Shown piece after piece: positions 56,916 to 64,000 of a stretch of DNA of 64,000 nt. Origin of the DNA: Deltaproteobacteria bacterium (GTDB lineage: Bacteria; Myxococcota_A; Polyangia; Polyangiales; Ga0077539); NCBI GenBank assembly GCA_016704445.1, contig JADJAE010000032.1, positions 45,317 through 109,316 on the forward strand. The letters are read 5' to 3'. The notes below the pieces were generated by a model. It did no database searches and was not told the origin of the DNA. It saw nothing but the letters and a program-made list of their open reading frames with translations. The number at the start of each line of letters is the position of its first letter. Position 1 is the stretch's first letter. The position numbers and the translations under genes are program-made.

Positions 56916-57578
56916 TTAGCGGGCGGGATAGCGGGTGAGGTCGAGGGTGAAGCCGTCGGCGGCGGCGGTGCCCTCCGGGGGATGCAGGTCGGCCAGCCGG
57001 TCGGCCTCGACGACGGCCTCGTAGCGGACGCGGTCGCCGGGGCCGAGGACGCGCAGGCGCACCCGCGGGGCGCTCTGCTCGACGACGAAGGACTGCACGC
57101 GCCGAGCGTCGGCGACGCCGCCCAGGAAGGTGGGCGTACCGGAGTTGACGTTGCCTCGGATGACGGCCTCGAGGGTCAGGCGGTCGACGGGGCACGGCTC
57201 GCGGTCGTCGTCGGGGTTGGTGGTGCGGCAGCTCGGGAGCACCGCCCAGATGCGGCGGCCCTGGCCGAGCGCGCCGATGCCGAAGGCCGTGCTGCCGGGG
57301 GGCGCGATGACGAGGTACACGCGCATCCGCCGGAGCATCCCGTCGACCGCGGACACCGGCACCGGGATCACCTCCCCGAGGTCGAGGGTGGGTCGCGCCT
57401 GTGGCGTGGCCTCGGTGGTCGCGACCGTGGGCGGGGCCACCGCGACGCTGCCGGGGCGCGCGGCCGCAGGAGTCGGGCGTCGAGGCCGGTGCGTGCGCCG
57501 CTGCGCCCACGCGGGGGAAGAGGAGCCGAGGGAGAGCGCCGCGGCGAGGGCGAGCGCGATCGAGGTGCGGATGGGCAT
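56916..57578 (-). CDS. Exported protein, unknown
   Basis: A 220-residue protein from ATG 57578, with GGAGG ten bases upstream. Signal peptide to about Ala25 (SSPAWAQ), a Pro/Ala/Arg-rich linker, then a beta-rich domain with IPVPVSAVDGMLRRMRVYLV and a Cys pair (PSCRTTNPDDDREPCPVD). No family recognised. First gene of a two-gene unit with 56089-56901; divergent from selD. Confidence 0.6.
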   Translation of the reverse strand: MPIRTSIALALAAALSLGSSSPAWAQRRTHRPRRPTPAAARPGSVAVAPPTVATTEATPQARPTLDLGEVIPVPVSAVDGMLRRMRVYLVIAPPGSTAFGIGALGQGRRIWAVLPSCRTTNPDDDREPCPVDRLTLEAVIRGNVNSGTPTFLGGVADARRVQSFVVEQSAPRVRLRVLGPGDRVRYEAVVEADRLADLHPPEGTAAADGFTLDLTRYPAR

Positions 57579-57677
57579 AGGGTTGAGACCTCCACGGTCC
57601 GCGATGGACGGTCGATGGTAGCGCACGGAGCGGGCGCGCGTTGCGTTCACGGCGCGGCGGGTGCTACGCCGCAGGGG

Positions 57678-58742
57678 ATGAGCGGCGAAGAGCAGGTCCG
57701 GCTGACGAAGCTGGCGCACGGCGCGGGGTGAGCGAGCAAGGTCCGCGCTGCGGATCTCGCGCACGTGCTGCGCGGCCTCGCCCTCCCCGTCGACCCGAAC
57801 GTTCTCATCGGCCTGAACCCGGCCGATGACGCCGCGGTGGTGCGCCTGCTGCCCGAGCTCGCGCTGGTGTTCACCACGGACTTCTTCACGCCGCTCGTGG
57901 ACGACCCGCGCACCTTCGGCCGCATCGCCGCAGCCAACGCCCTCTCGGACGTCTACGCGATGGGGGGTCGGCCGCTGGTCGCCCTCAACATCATGGCCTT
58001 CCCCACCAAGCTCCTCGGCCTGGAGGTGATGGCGGAGGTGCTCGCGGGCGGAGCCGACATCGCTCGCGAGGCGGGCATCTCCATCGCGGGCGGGCACTCG
58101 GTCGAGGACCAGGAGCCCAAGTACGGCCTCGCGGTGATCGGGACGGTCCACCCCGACCGCGTGTGGCGCAAGGGCGGGGCGAAGGCGGGGGACGCGCTGG
58201 TGCTCACCAAGGCCCTCGGCACAGGCGTGCTCGCGACGGCGCTCAAGCGGGGGAAGATTACCGAGGACGGTATGGCCATGCAGGCGGCGATCGCCTCCAT
58301 GGTCACCCTCAACGCCGCAGCCGCGAAGACGATCATCGACCTCGGGGTGGAGGTTCACGCCGCGACGGACGTCACTGGCTACGGGCTCGTCGGGCACCTC
58401 GGCGAGATGATGCGAGCGAGCGAAGGGGTCTCCGCGAGGCTCTCGGCGGCGGCGCTCCCGGTGCTTGCGGGCGCGCTGGAGCTCGCCGCGGACGGCGTGC
58501 TCGCGGGCGGCACCAAGGCCAACCGCAGCTTCGCGGGGGAGTGGTTCCGCGTGGACGCAGGGGTCGACGAGGCGCTCGCGTGGATCGCCTGCGATGCCCA
58601 GACCTCCGGCGGTCTCCTGGTGGCCTGTCCCCCGGCCGACGCCGCGGCGCTGGTCGAGGCGCTGCGGGCGACCGGCTCCCCGGCTGCGGTGATCGGCGAG
58701 GTGGTCGATCAGCCGGGGGCGGCGATCACGCTCGGTCGCTGA
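57678..58742 (+). CDS. selD: Selenide, water dikinase with in-frame TGA (predicted selenocysteine)
   Basis: The frame from ATG 57678 reads MSGEEQVRLTKLAHGAG, then TGA at 57729-57731, then ASKVRAADLAHVLRGL and on to 58742. E. coli SelD has SHGAGCGCK here, and several bacteria have Sec at that Cys17 position, so the TGA (codon 18) is read as Sec. The product is 354 residues. The second Cys of the usual pair is Ser here, and the catalytic Lys follows (ASKV). Family motifs NPADDAAVV and TDFFTPLVDDPRTFGRIAA are intact. It makes selenophosphate from selenide and ATP. Annotation without recoding would start downstream and lose the active site. No selA, selB or tRNA-Sec is in the window. Confidence 0.88.
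57732..57760 (+). promoter_or_regulatory. SECIS-like hairpin immediately after the selD TGA
   Basis: Directly after the TGA, GCGAG (57732-57736) pairs with CTCGC (57756-57760). Inside, TCCGC (57742-57746) pairs with GCGGA (57750-57754), closing a GCT loop and leaving an asymmetric bulge CAAGG opposite T. Size and distance to the apical loop fit bacterial SECIS elements bound by SelB. Confidence 0.65.
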
Positions 58743-60975
58743 GCGAGCGGCGGCGCCACGCGAACGCCGCGCTCGCGACGAGGCACGCCAGCGCGAGGCC
58801 GCTCACCATGGCGCCGCGCGCCAGCGAGCGGGGCCGGAACACGAAGGCCACCCGGTGGGTCCCAGCAGGGATCGCGACGGCCTTCTGGTTGATGTTGGCG
58901 CGCACGATGGACGCCTCGCGGCCGTCGACGGTCGCGGTCCAGCCGGGGTACCAGCTCTCGGCGAGCACCAGCCAGCCCGCGCTCGGGGCATCGATGGTGG
59001 CGATGAACTCGGAGTTGGACGGACGAGCCACGCGGGCCTCGACCAGCGTAGGGCCCCCGGGCTCCGGCGCGGGCGGGAGCGACGCGCTCGGAGCGGCGTG
59101 GAGGAGCACCTCGCGCCGTGGCGAGAAGGCCTCGGAGAAGATCCACTCCGCCGCCGCGCGGTCGGTCGGAGCCGCCACGGCGCGGCCCACGAAGTACGCG
59201 AGCGGCAGCGGGTCACGCACGCGGTAGAGGCGCGCCCACGATCCGCTCGGCATGGGCTCGAGGCGCTGCGACTGCACCGGCGACGGGGCGAGCACGTGGG
59301 TCACGTGGTTCATCGCGAGGAAGCGGACGAAGCCCCCCTGGGGGACGAGCTGGTCTCGCTCAGCGCGGTAGTTGCCGCGCGCGATGCCGTCGTGGGTCGG
59401 GCTCATCGCCCCCCAGGTGATCTCCATCTCGCGGGTGATGAGCCCGGCGTACCCGTCCGGCGAGGGCAGCGACCAGAACAGGTTGGCGTTGGGCTGGATC
59501 AGCTCCCGCGCGACGCGGTAGGGCGCGAGGTCGCTCCATCCATGCGCCAGCCTGAAGGCCCTCTGGTGCACCGCGGAGGACTCCATCGAGTACAGGCGCC
59601 CGACGGGCTCGCTGGCGAGCGAGCGCAGCGCCGCGGGCGGGGCGAGCCAGGCGCCCGCGTCGGAGAGCGGGTTCTGCCGGGGCTGGGTCAGCCCGAGGTC
59701 GAGCGCCGTGAGGGCCACCACGGCGGCGGCCAGGTGCAGCGCGGTGATGCGCGAGGTGCCCGCAGAGGCTCTGGCGGACCACCAGCGTTCTGCGCGCGTG
59801 AGGCCAAGCCCGGCGAGCGCCGCGAGCGCGCCGCACGCGACGAAGAGGAAGCGCTGCGGGATGCGGAAGCTCTTGATGCCGGGGAGCACGGCGAAGGCGA
59901 CGCGGTACACCGGCGTCGCGGGGCCGAGCGCGAAGAGCAGCCCGAGGAGCGCCAGCGCGCCGAGCACCCAGACCGCGCGGCGGCGGTCGGACCACAGCGC
60001 GACGAGCGCGAAGGGCACCGTGCAGAGGCCCAGGTAGCCGTGCGACTCCCAGAAGATGTCGCGGCCGCGGTAGGTGCCGTCGCTCACGTCACCGAAGGGG
60101 TAAGGGACCGCCAGCGCGAGGAGGTTGGGAGGCCAGTAGCGCCAGTGCGTCGCGAACTCCCAGGAGAGCCCGCCGTGGCGCGAGGAGAGGCCGCCGAGCT
60201 CGGCCATCGGGAGGAGCTGCACCGCGCCCAGGGCGATGCCGATCATACAGGCCAGGGTAAAGCGCCCCAGCGCGAGGAGGCGCCCGCGGGCGTCGAGGAG
60301 GCGTCGAGCGCGCGCACGACGGCCCAGAGCCCGTAGGCCAGCAGGCACGCGTAGAGCGATTGCGGAAACGCGGCCAGCACCTGCAGCCCGACGACGGCTG
60401 CGAAGAGCACCAGCGCCCGGTCTCGACGAGGACCCTCGGAGCGCGGGCCGAGCGCCTCCTCGACAAGCGAGAGCCCCAGCGGAAACCACGCGACGGTGCC
60501 GAGCACGCCGAGGTGGCGCCATTGAGAGACGAGCACCCCGCCGTGCGCCCAGACCAGCGCCGAGAGCATCGCGCCGGGCACCGAGGCGCCGAGCACCCTC
60601 GCGAGGCGCGCCGCGCCGAAGCCGGCGACCGCGAGCATCAGCAGGAGGAAGGCGTCGTAGGCCGCCGCGGGCGGGAGCGCCGCGAAGAGCAGGTCGTTGA
60701 TGGGGTCGAGCGCGCCGCCGCTCGCGAAGATAGGAAAGCCCGTGTAGACGCCGGGCTCCCACAGCGGGAAGGTGGCCCGAGCGAAGGGCGCGACCCATCG
60801 CGGCGCGGGCGGGGAGCTCGCCGCCGAGGAGGTCGGCGACGAAGATGTCGTCGGCGAGGTTGACCACGCGGAACGTGAGCAGCCGTGCGTAGGGGAGGAC
60901 GAGCAGGAGCCCGAGGAGGATCCACGACGCCCAGCGGCGGGACCCGGCCGGGGGAGACACCGAGGCGGGGGTCAC
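58726..60975 (-). pseudogene. YfhO-like membrane protein with two compensating frameshifts
   Basis: Starts at GTG 60975, overlapping the TPR gene stop (GTGA). The first 70 residues (WILLGLLLVLPYARLLTF, NLADDIFVADLLGGELPARA) and everything after about 60300 (FTLACMIGIALGAVQLLPM to the end) share one frame. The stretch between about 60766 and 60300 is coherent only in another frame (LWEPGVYTGFPIFASGGALD, VSQWRHLGVLGTVAWFPLGL), while the main frame there reads as Arg-rich nonsense. Repaired, it is about 750 residues of multi-helix YfhO/GT-C-like protein with a soluble C-terminal beta domain (YPGWTATVDGREA). Role in surface glycan or polymer transfer is inferred from the family. Confidence 0.7.
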
Positions 60976-61607
60976 CGGGGCGCTGGGGCCGTCGTCGTCC
61001 CGGCGGCGTTGGCGGCGCCAGCCGCGTTGACGCGCAGTCGCTCGGCGATGCGCTCCCGCACCGGCGTGTACTCCCGGTCGAGGGACTCTCGCTGACGGAT
61101 GGCCTCGATGCGGGCGCGTGGCAGGGCGGCGGAGGTCACGCTGGCGTGGGCGTCGGCGAACTCGGCGACGGCTCCCCAGGCGCCGATGGCCTCGCGCCAG
61201 AGCCCCTGGGCCTCGTCGGTGTCGGCGATGCCGATGAGGGCGCGGGCGCGGTCGGCGTCGGCGCTGGCCTCGATGGCCAGGCGAAGGGCCTCGCGGTAGT
61301 TGCCCATCGCGGTCGCGGCGTCGTTGCGAGCGCGCGACACGGCGGCCATGCGGAGCCACGGAACGGGCGAGCGAGGGTCGCGCTGCACGGCGTCGCGGAA
61401 GGCGGTCATGGCGGCATCGAAATCGCGGCGGGCGAAGGCCTCAGCGCCGCGGCGCAGGCTCTGGTCGAAGGGGCTGGGGCCTCGCGTCGGAGCGGCCGCG
61501 GGGGCGGTCGCCGGAGCGGGGGCGTTCTGAGCGAGGGCGGCCGCGGGCGACAGCCACGCGAGGCCGAGGATCAGGGTGATGGGTCGCAGCACGGCGCGAG
61601 GATACAC
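60972..61607 (-). CDS. Exported TPR-repeat protein
   Basis: About 211 residues from GTG 61607 (GTG 61592 is an alternative right before the signal sequence). Signal peptide ends AAALAQ. A Pro/Ala linker leads to two to three TPR-like repeats (RRGAEAFARRDFDAAMTAF, WLRMAAVSRARNDAATAMGN). A helical region and Ala/Thr tail end it. Periplasmic scaffold by inference. It lies between the lytic transglycosylase and YfhO-like genes with a 4-base overlap to the latter. Confidence 0.75.
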   Translation of the reverse strand: MYPRAVLRPITLILGLAWLSPAAALAQNAPAPATAPAAAPTRGPSPFDQSLRRGAEAFARRDFDAAMTAFRDAVQRDPRSPVPWLRMAAVSRARNDAATAMGNYREALRLAIEASADADRARALIGIADTDEAQGLWREAIGAWGAVAEFADAHASVTSAALPRARIEAIRQRESLDREYTPVRERIAERLRVNAAGAANAAGTTTAPAPR

Positions 61608-61610
61608 CGG

Positions 61611-62282
61611 TCAGCGCGCGCGATACTCGTAGTAGTAGCGGAGCACCTGGCGGACGTAGTGCTGGGTCTCCTCGTAGGGGGGCACCGCGCCGTAGCGGAT
61701 GACCGCGCCGCTGCCGGCGTTGTAGGCCGCGAGGGTGAGCACGAGGTCGCCGTTGAAGGTGTTGGCGAGCACGCGGAGGTAGCGCGTCCCGCCGAGCACG
61801 TTCTGCCGCGGGTCGAAGGGGTCGGTGACGGTCATGCTCTGCGCGGTGGAAGGGAGCATCTGCATGAGGCCGAGGGCGCCCGAGGACGACACGCTCCAGG
61901 CGTTGAAGTCGCTCTCCTGCTTGATCACCGCGCGGATGAGGGCCTCGGGGATCTGGTAGAGCTGCGCGGCCTCGCGGATGTAGGGGTCGTAGCGGTTGTA
62001 GCGGGTGGCGTCGCCGCGGGCGGCGTCGTACTGGGCGCGCACCTCCGGCCCGACGGTGGGGAGGTTGGGCGCGGTGATGACCTGCGACGGGGCGTCCGGG
62101 GCTGGGCGGTGGTCGGGGGTGGAGATGATCACCCTCGCGTTGGCGCGGCGGTTGGCCGGGACGTTGGTGAAGTGCAGCGAGCCGTCGGCGCCGCGGGACA
62201 TCCAGATCTGTCCGAGGGCGGACGGCGCCGCGGCGAGCATCGCGGCGAGCAGGGACGTGACAACGGACGGGCGCAAGGTCAT
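61611..62282 (-). CDS. Lytic transglycosylase (SLT family)
   Basis: A 223-residue exported enzyme starting at ATG 62282. After the signal peptide (ending ALGQ) comes a DUF4124-like strand set (IWMSRGADGSLHFTNVP). The SLT domain follows, with catalytic Glu123 in VIKQESDFN, GLMQMLPSTAQ and AAYNAGSGAVIRYG. It cleaves peptidoglycan to 1,6-anhydro products. First gene of a three-gene unit with TPR and YfhO-like genes, so a wall-growth or envelope-remodelling role is likely. Confidence 0.9.
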   Translation of the reverse strand: MTLRPSVVTSLLAAMLAAAPSALGQIWMSRGADGSLHFTNVPANRRANARVIISTPDHRPAPDAPSQVITAPNLPTVGPEVRAQYDAARGDATRYNRYDPYIREAAQLYQIPEALIRAVIKQESDFNAWSVSSSGALGLMQMLPSTAQSMTVTDPFDPRQNVLGGTRYLRVLANTFNGDLVLTLAAYNAGSGAVIRYGAVPPYEETQHYVRQVLRYYYEYRAR

Positions 62283-62398
62283 GGCAGGATAGCGAACGAC
62301 GGGGTGGGTCGGCCAGTTCCCGGGAGGGAGGGGGCAGGGCCCCGCGGGACCGGATGGTGCGCGGCGACGTTGGGGGATAAGGTCGCCGGACATCATCG

Positions 62399-63996
62399 AT
62401 GCGAGAGACAACGGACTTCCTGGTTCTCGGGAGCGGCATCGCGGGCCTTACGCTGGCCCTGCGCGCGGCGGAAGACGGCGACGTGACGATCGTCACCAAG
62501 CGGGCCCGCGCCGACGCCAACACCACCTGGGCGCAGGGCGGCATCTCCGCGGTGCTCGACCCGACGGACAGCTTCGAGGCCCACACCGCCGACACCCTCA
62601 CGGCGGGCGCGGGGCTCTGCAAGCGCGACATCGTCGAGCTGTGCGTGCGCGAGGGGCCCGACCGCATCGCCGACCTGGTGGCGCTCGGCACCCGTTCACC
62701 GCGCGGTCGACGCCGAGGCAACCCCTGGGCCCGAGCTCCGGGCGCGAGGGCGGCCACAACGCTCGCCGCGTGGTGCACGCCGGGGACATCACCGGCCGCG
62801 AGGTCGAGCGCGCCCTGCTCGAGGCCGCCGAGGCGCACCCGCGCATCCGCTTCCTGGAGCAGCACATGGCGGTCGACCTGATCACCCTGTCGAAGTTCGG
62901 CGGGCCTGATGTCTGCGTCGGCGCCTACGTGCTCGACACCCAGCGGGCGGTGGTGATCACCATGCTCGCGCGCCAGACGGTGCTCGCCACCGGGGGCGCG
63001 GGGAAGGTCTACCTCTACACCTCGAACCCCGACGTCGCGACCGGCGACGGCATCGCGATGGCCTACCGCGCGGGGGCCGAGATCGCGAACATGGAGTTCT
63101 ACCAGTTTCACCCGACGGTGCTCTACCACCCGCAGGCCAAGAGCTTTCTCATCTCCGAGGCGCTGCGCGGTGAGGGCGGCGTGCTGCGCCTCGACGACGG
63201 CACGGCCTTCATGAAGAAGCACCACCCGATGGCCGACCTCGCCCCTCGGGACGTGGTGGCGCGCGCCATCGACTTCGAGATGAAGCGCACCGGCGAGGAC
63301 TGCGTGTGGCTCGACATGACCCACCACACGGCGGACTTCCTGCGGCAGCGCTTCCCGAACATCTACGCCGAGTGCATCCGCTGGGGCATCGACATGACCG
63401 AGCGGCCGATCCCGGTGGTGCCGGCGGCGCACTTCTGCTGCGGCGGGGTCGACACCGACGCCTCGGGCGAACGTCCCTCCCGGGCCTCTTGGCGGTCGGA
63501 GAGACCGCCTGCACGGGGCTCCACGGCGCCAACCGCCTGGCGAGCAACTCGCTGCTCGAGGGCCTGGTGTTCGGCGCGCGGCGGAGCACTGCACGCGGAG
63601 GCGGGCACAGGGCCGTGGCCGGAGGTTCCGGACTGGGACATCGGCAAGGCGGCGCCGAGCGACGAGGCGGTTGTCATCACGCAGAACTGGGACGAGGTCC
63701 GTCGCCTCATGTGGAACTACGTCGGCATCGTGCGCACCAACCGCCGCCTCGAGCGCGCCCAGCGGCGCATCGCGCTCCTCCAGGAGGAGATCCGCGAGTA
63801 CTACTGGAAGCACCTCGTCACGCAGGACATGCTCGAGCTGCGCAACATCGCGACGGTGGCCGAGCTCATCGTGGCGAGCGCCCTCTGCCGCAAGGAGTCC
63901 CGCGGGCTGCACTACACCCTCGACCATCAGGAGACCGAACCGACGCTGGCCCGGGACTCGGTGGTGAAGCGCGGCGTCGGGGCCCACCTCCGTTGA
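62399..63996 (+). pseudogene. nadB: L-aspartate oxidase, with about three apparent frameshifts
   Basis: From ATG 62399 the first frame gives the FAD-binding start (FLVLGSGIAGLTLALRAAED) and TTWAQGGISAVLD. Between about 62690 and 62760 the coding frame changes, after which REGGHNARRVVHAGD and the flavin-domain motifs follow. Around 63468 it shifts again, so TSLPGLLAVGETACTGLHGA and NRLASNSLLEGLVFG lie in a third frame. At about 63580-63600 it returns, and the C-terminal helical domain (NYVGIVRTNRRLERAQRRI) reads to the stop. All NadB domains are present, so sequence error is as likely as decay. NadB makes iminoaspartate for NAD synthesis; nadA and nadC are not in view. Confidence 0.8.
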
Positions 63997-64000
63997 CAGC

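Noticed and set aside
57765..58742. A shorter selD starting after the TGA
   Set aside because: It would lose the active-site residues and N-terminal segment that are conserved and in frame upstream of and across the TGA.

Overview
The window is GC-rich, almost gap-free bacterial chromosome. The best taxonomic reading is Myxococcota (Polyangia-like). The clues are two MopE-type cysteine/aspartate-repeat surface proteins, one with a MYXO-CTERM-like tail (Gly-Gly-Cys-Ser, hydrophobic helix, Arg run). Others are a eukaryotic-type Ser/Thr kinase, a TIGR02266-like PilZ protein, several lipoproteins with low-complexity Thr/Asp/Gly linkers, and strong third-position GC. The genus cannot be named from sequence alone. 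No phage, insertion sequence or CRISPR array is visible. No stretch over 300 bases lacks a gene. The longest gap, 45378-45664, lies upstream of rplV and holds a candidate ribosomal promoter and a candidate tRNA promoter.

Layout. 1-4.5 kb: two translationally coupled MopE-repeat exported proteins (minus; the first runs off the left edge). 4.6-6.8 kb: two overlapping GTPase genes. 6.9-12.7 kb: an orphan TRAP-type binding protein, a CheA-like kinase without a CheW domain, DUF971, rlmE, a stand-alone rplC with its own near-consensus promoter, a sugar-phosphate nucleotidyltransferase and a membrane Ser/Thr kinase. 12.7-22.5 kb: UDP-glucose dehydrogenase, Skp/OmpH, a Cys-rich lipoprotein, gamma-carbonic anhydrase-like protein, miaB, a PDZ-TlpA fusion, a long HEAT-repeat protein and a b561-like membrane protein. 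22.6-33.2 kb: mvaB, thrS, PilZ, a family-39-like glycosyltransferase with a 16-G tract upstream of its promoter, sdaA, nikR, and an aminotransferase-LuxE pair.

33.2-45.4 kb: one long minus-strand ribosomal operon, rplV-rpsC-rplP-rpmC-rpsQ-rplN-rplX-rplE-rpsN-rpsH-rplF-rplR-rpsE-rpmD-rplO-secY-adk-infA-rpmJ-rpsM-rpsK-rpsD-rpoA-rplQ. It starts at rplV. The usual front of the S10 operon (rpsJ, rplC, rplD, rplW, rplB, rpsS) is absent here, and rplC sits 35 kb away. 45.6-64 kb: tRNA-Leu(CAA), a DPP4-type peptidase, membrane proteins and lipoproteins, an FAD-linked D-2-hydroxyacid dehydrogenase, a GAF-GspE ATPase, selD, a lytic transglycosylase-TPR-YfhO cluster, and nadB at the right edge.

Most notable points. 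(1) selD carries an in-frame TGA at the active-site position, followed by a SECIS-like hairpin, so SelD is probably itself a selenoprotein. (2) The S10 operon is split. (3) The poly-G tract and the hairpin-buried ribosome site are possible regulatory devices. (4) Three genes in the last 10 kb (gspE-like, yfhO-like, nadB) contain at least six apparent single-base frameshifts, while none was noticed earlier. This suggests either local sequence error or real decay, so translations there should be treated with care. No clearly new multi-gene system was demonstrated; the strongest leads are listed as findings.
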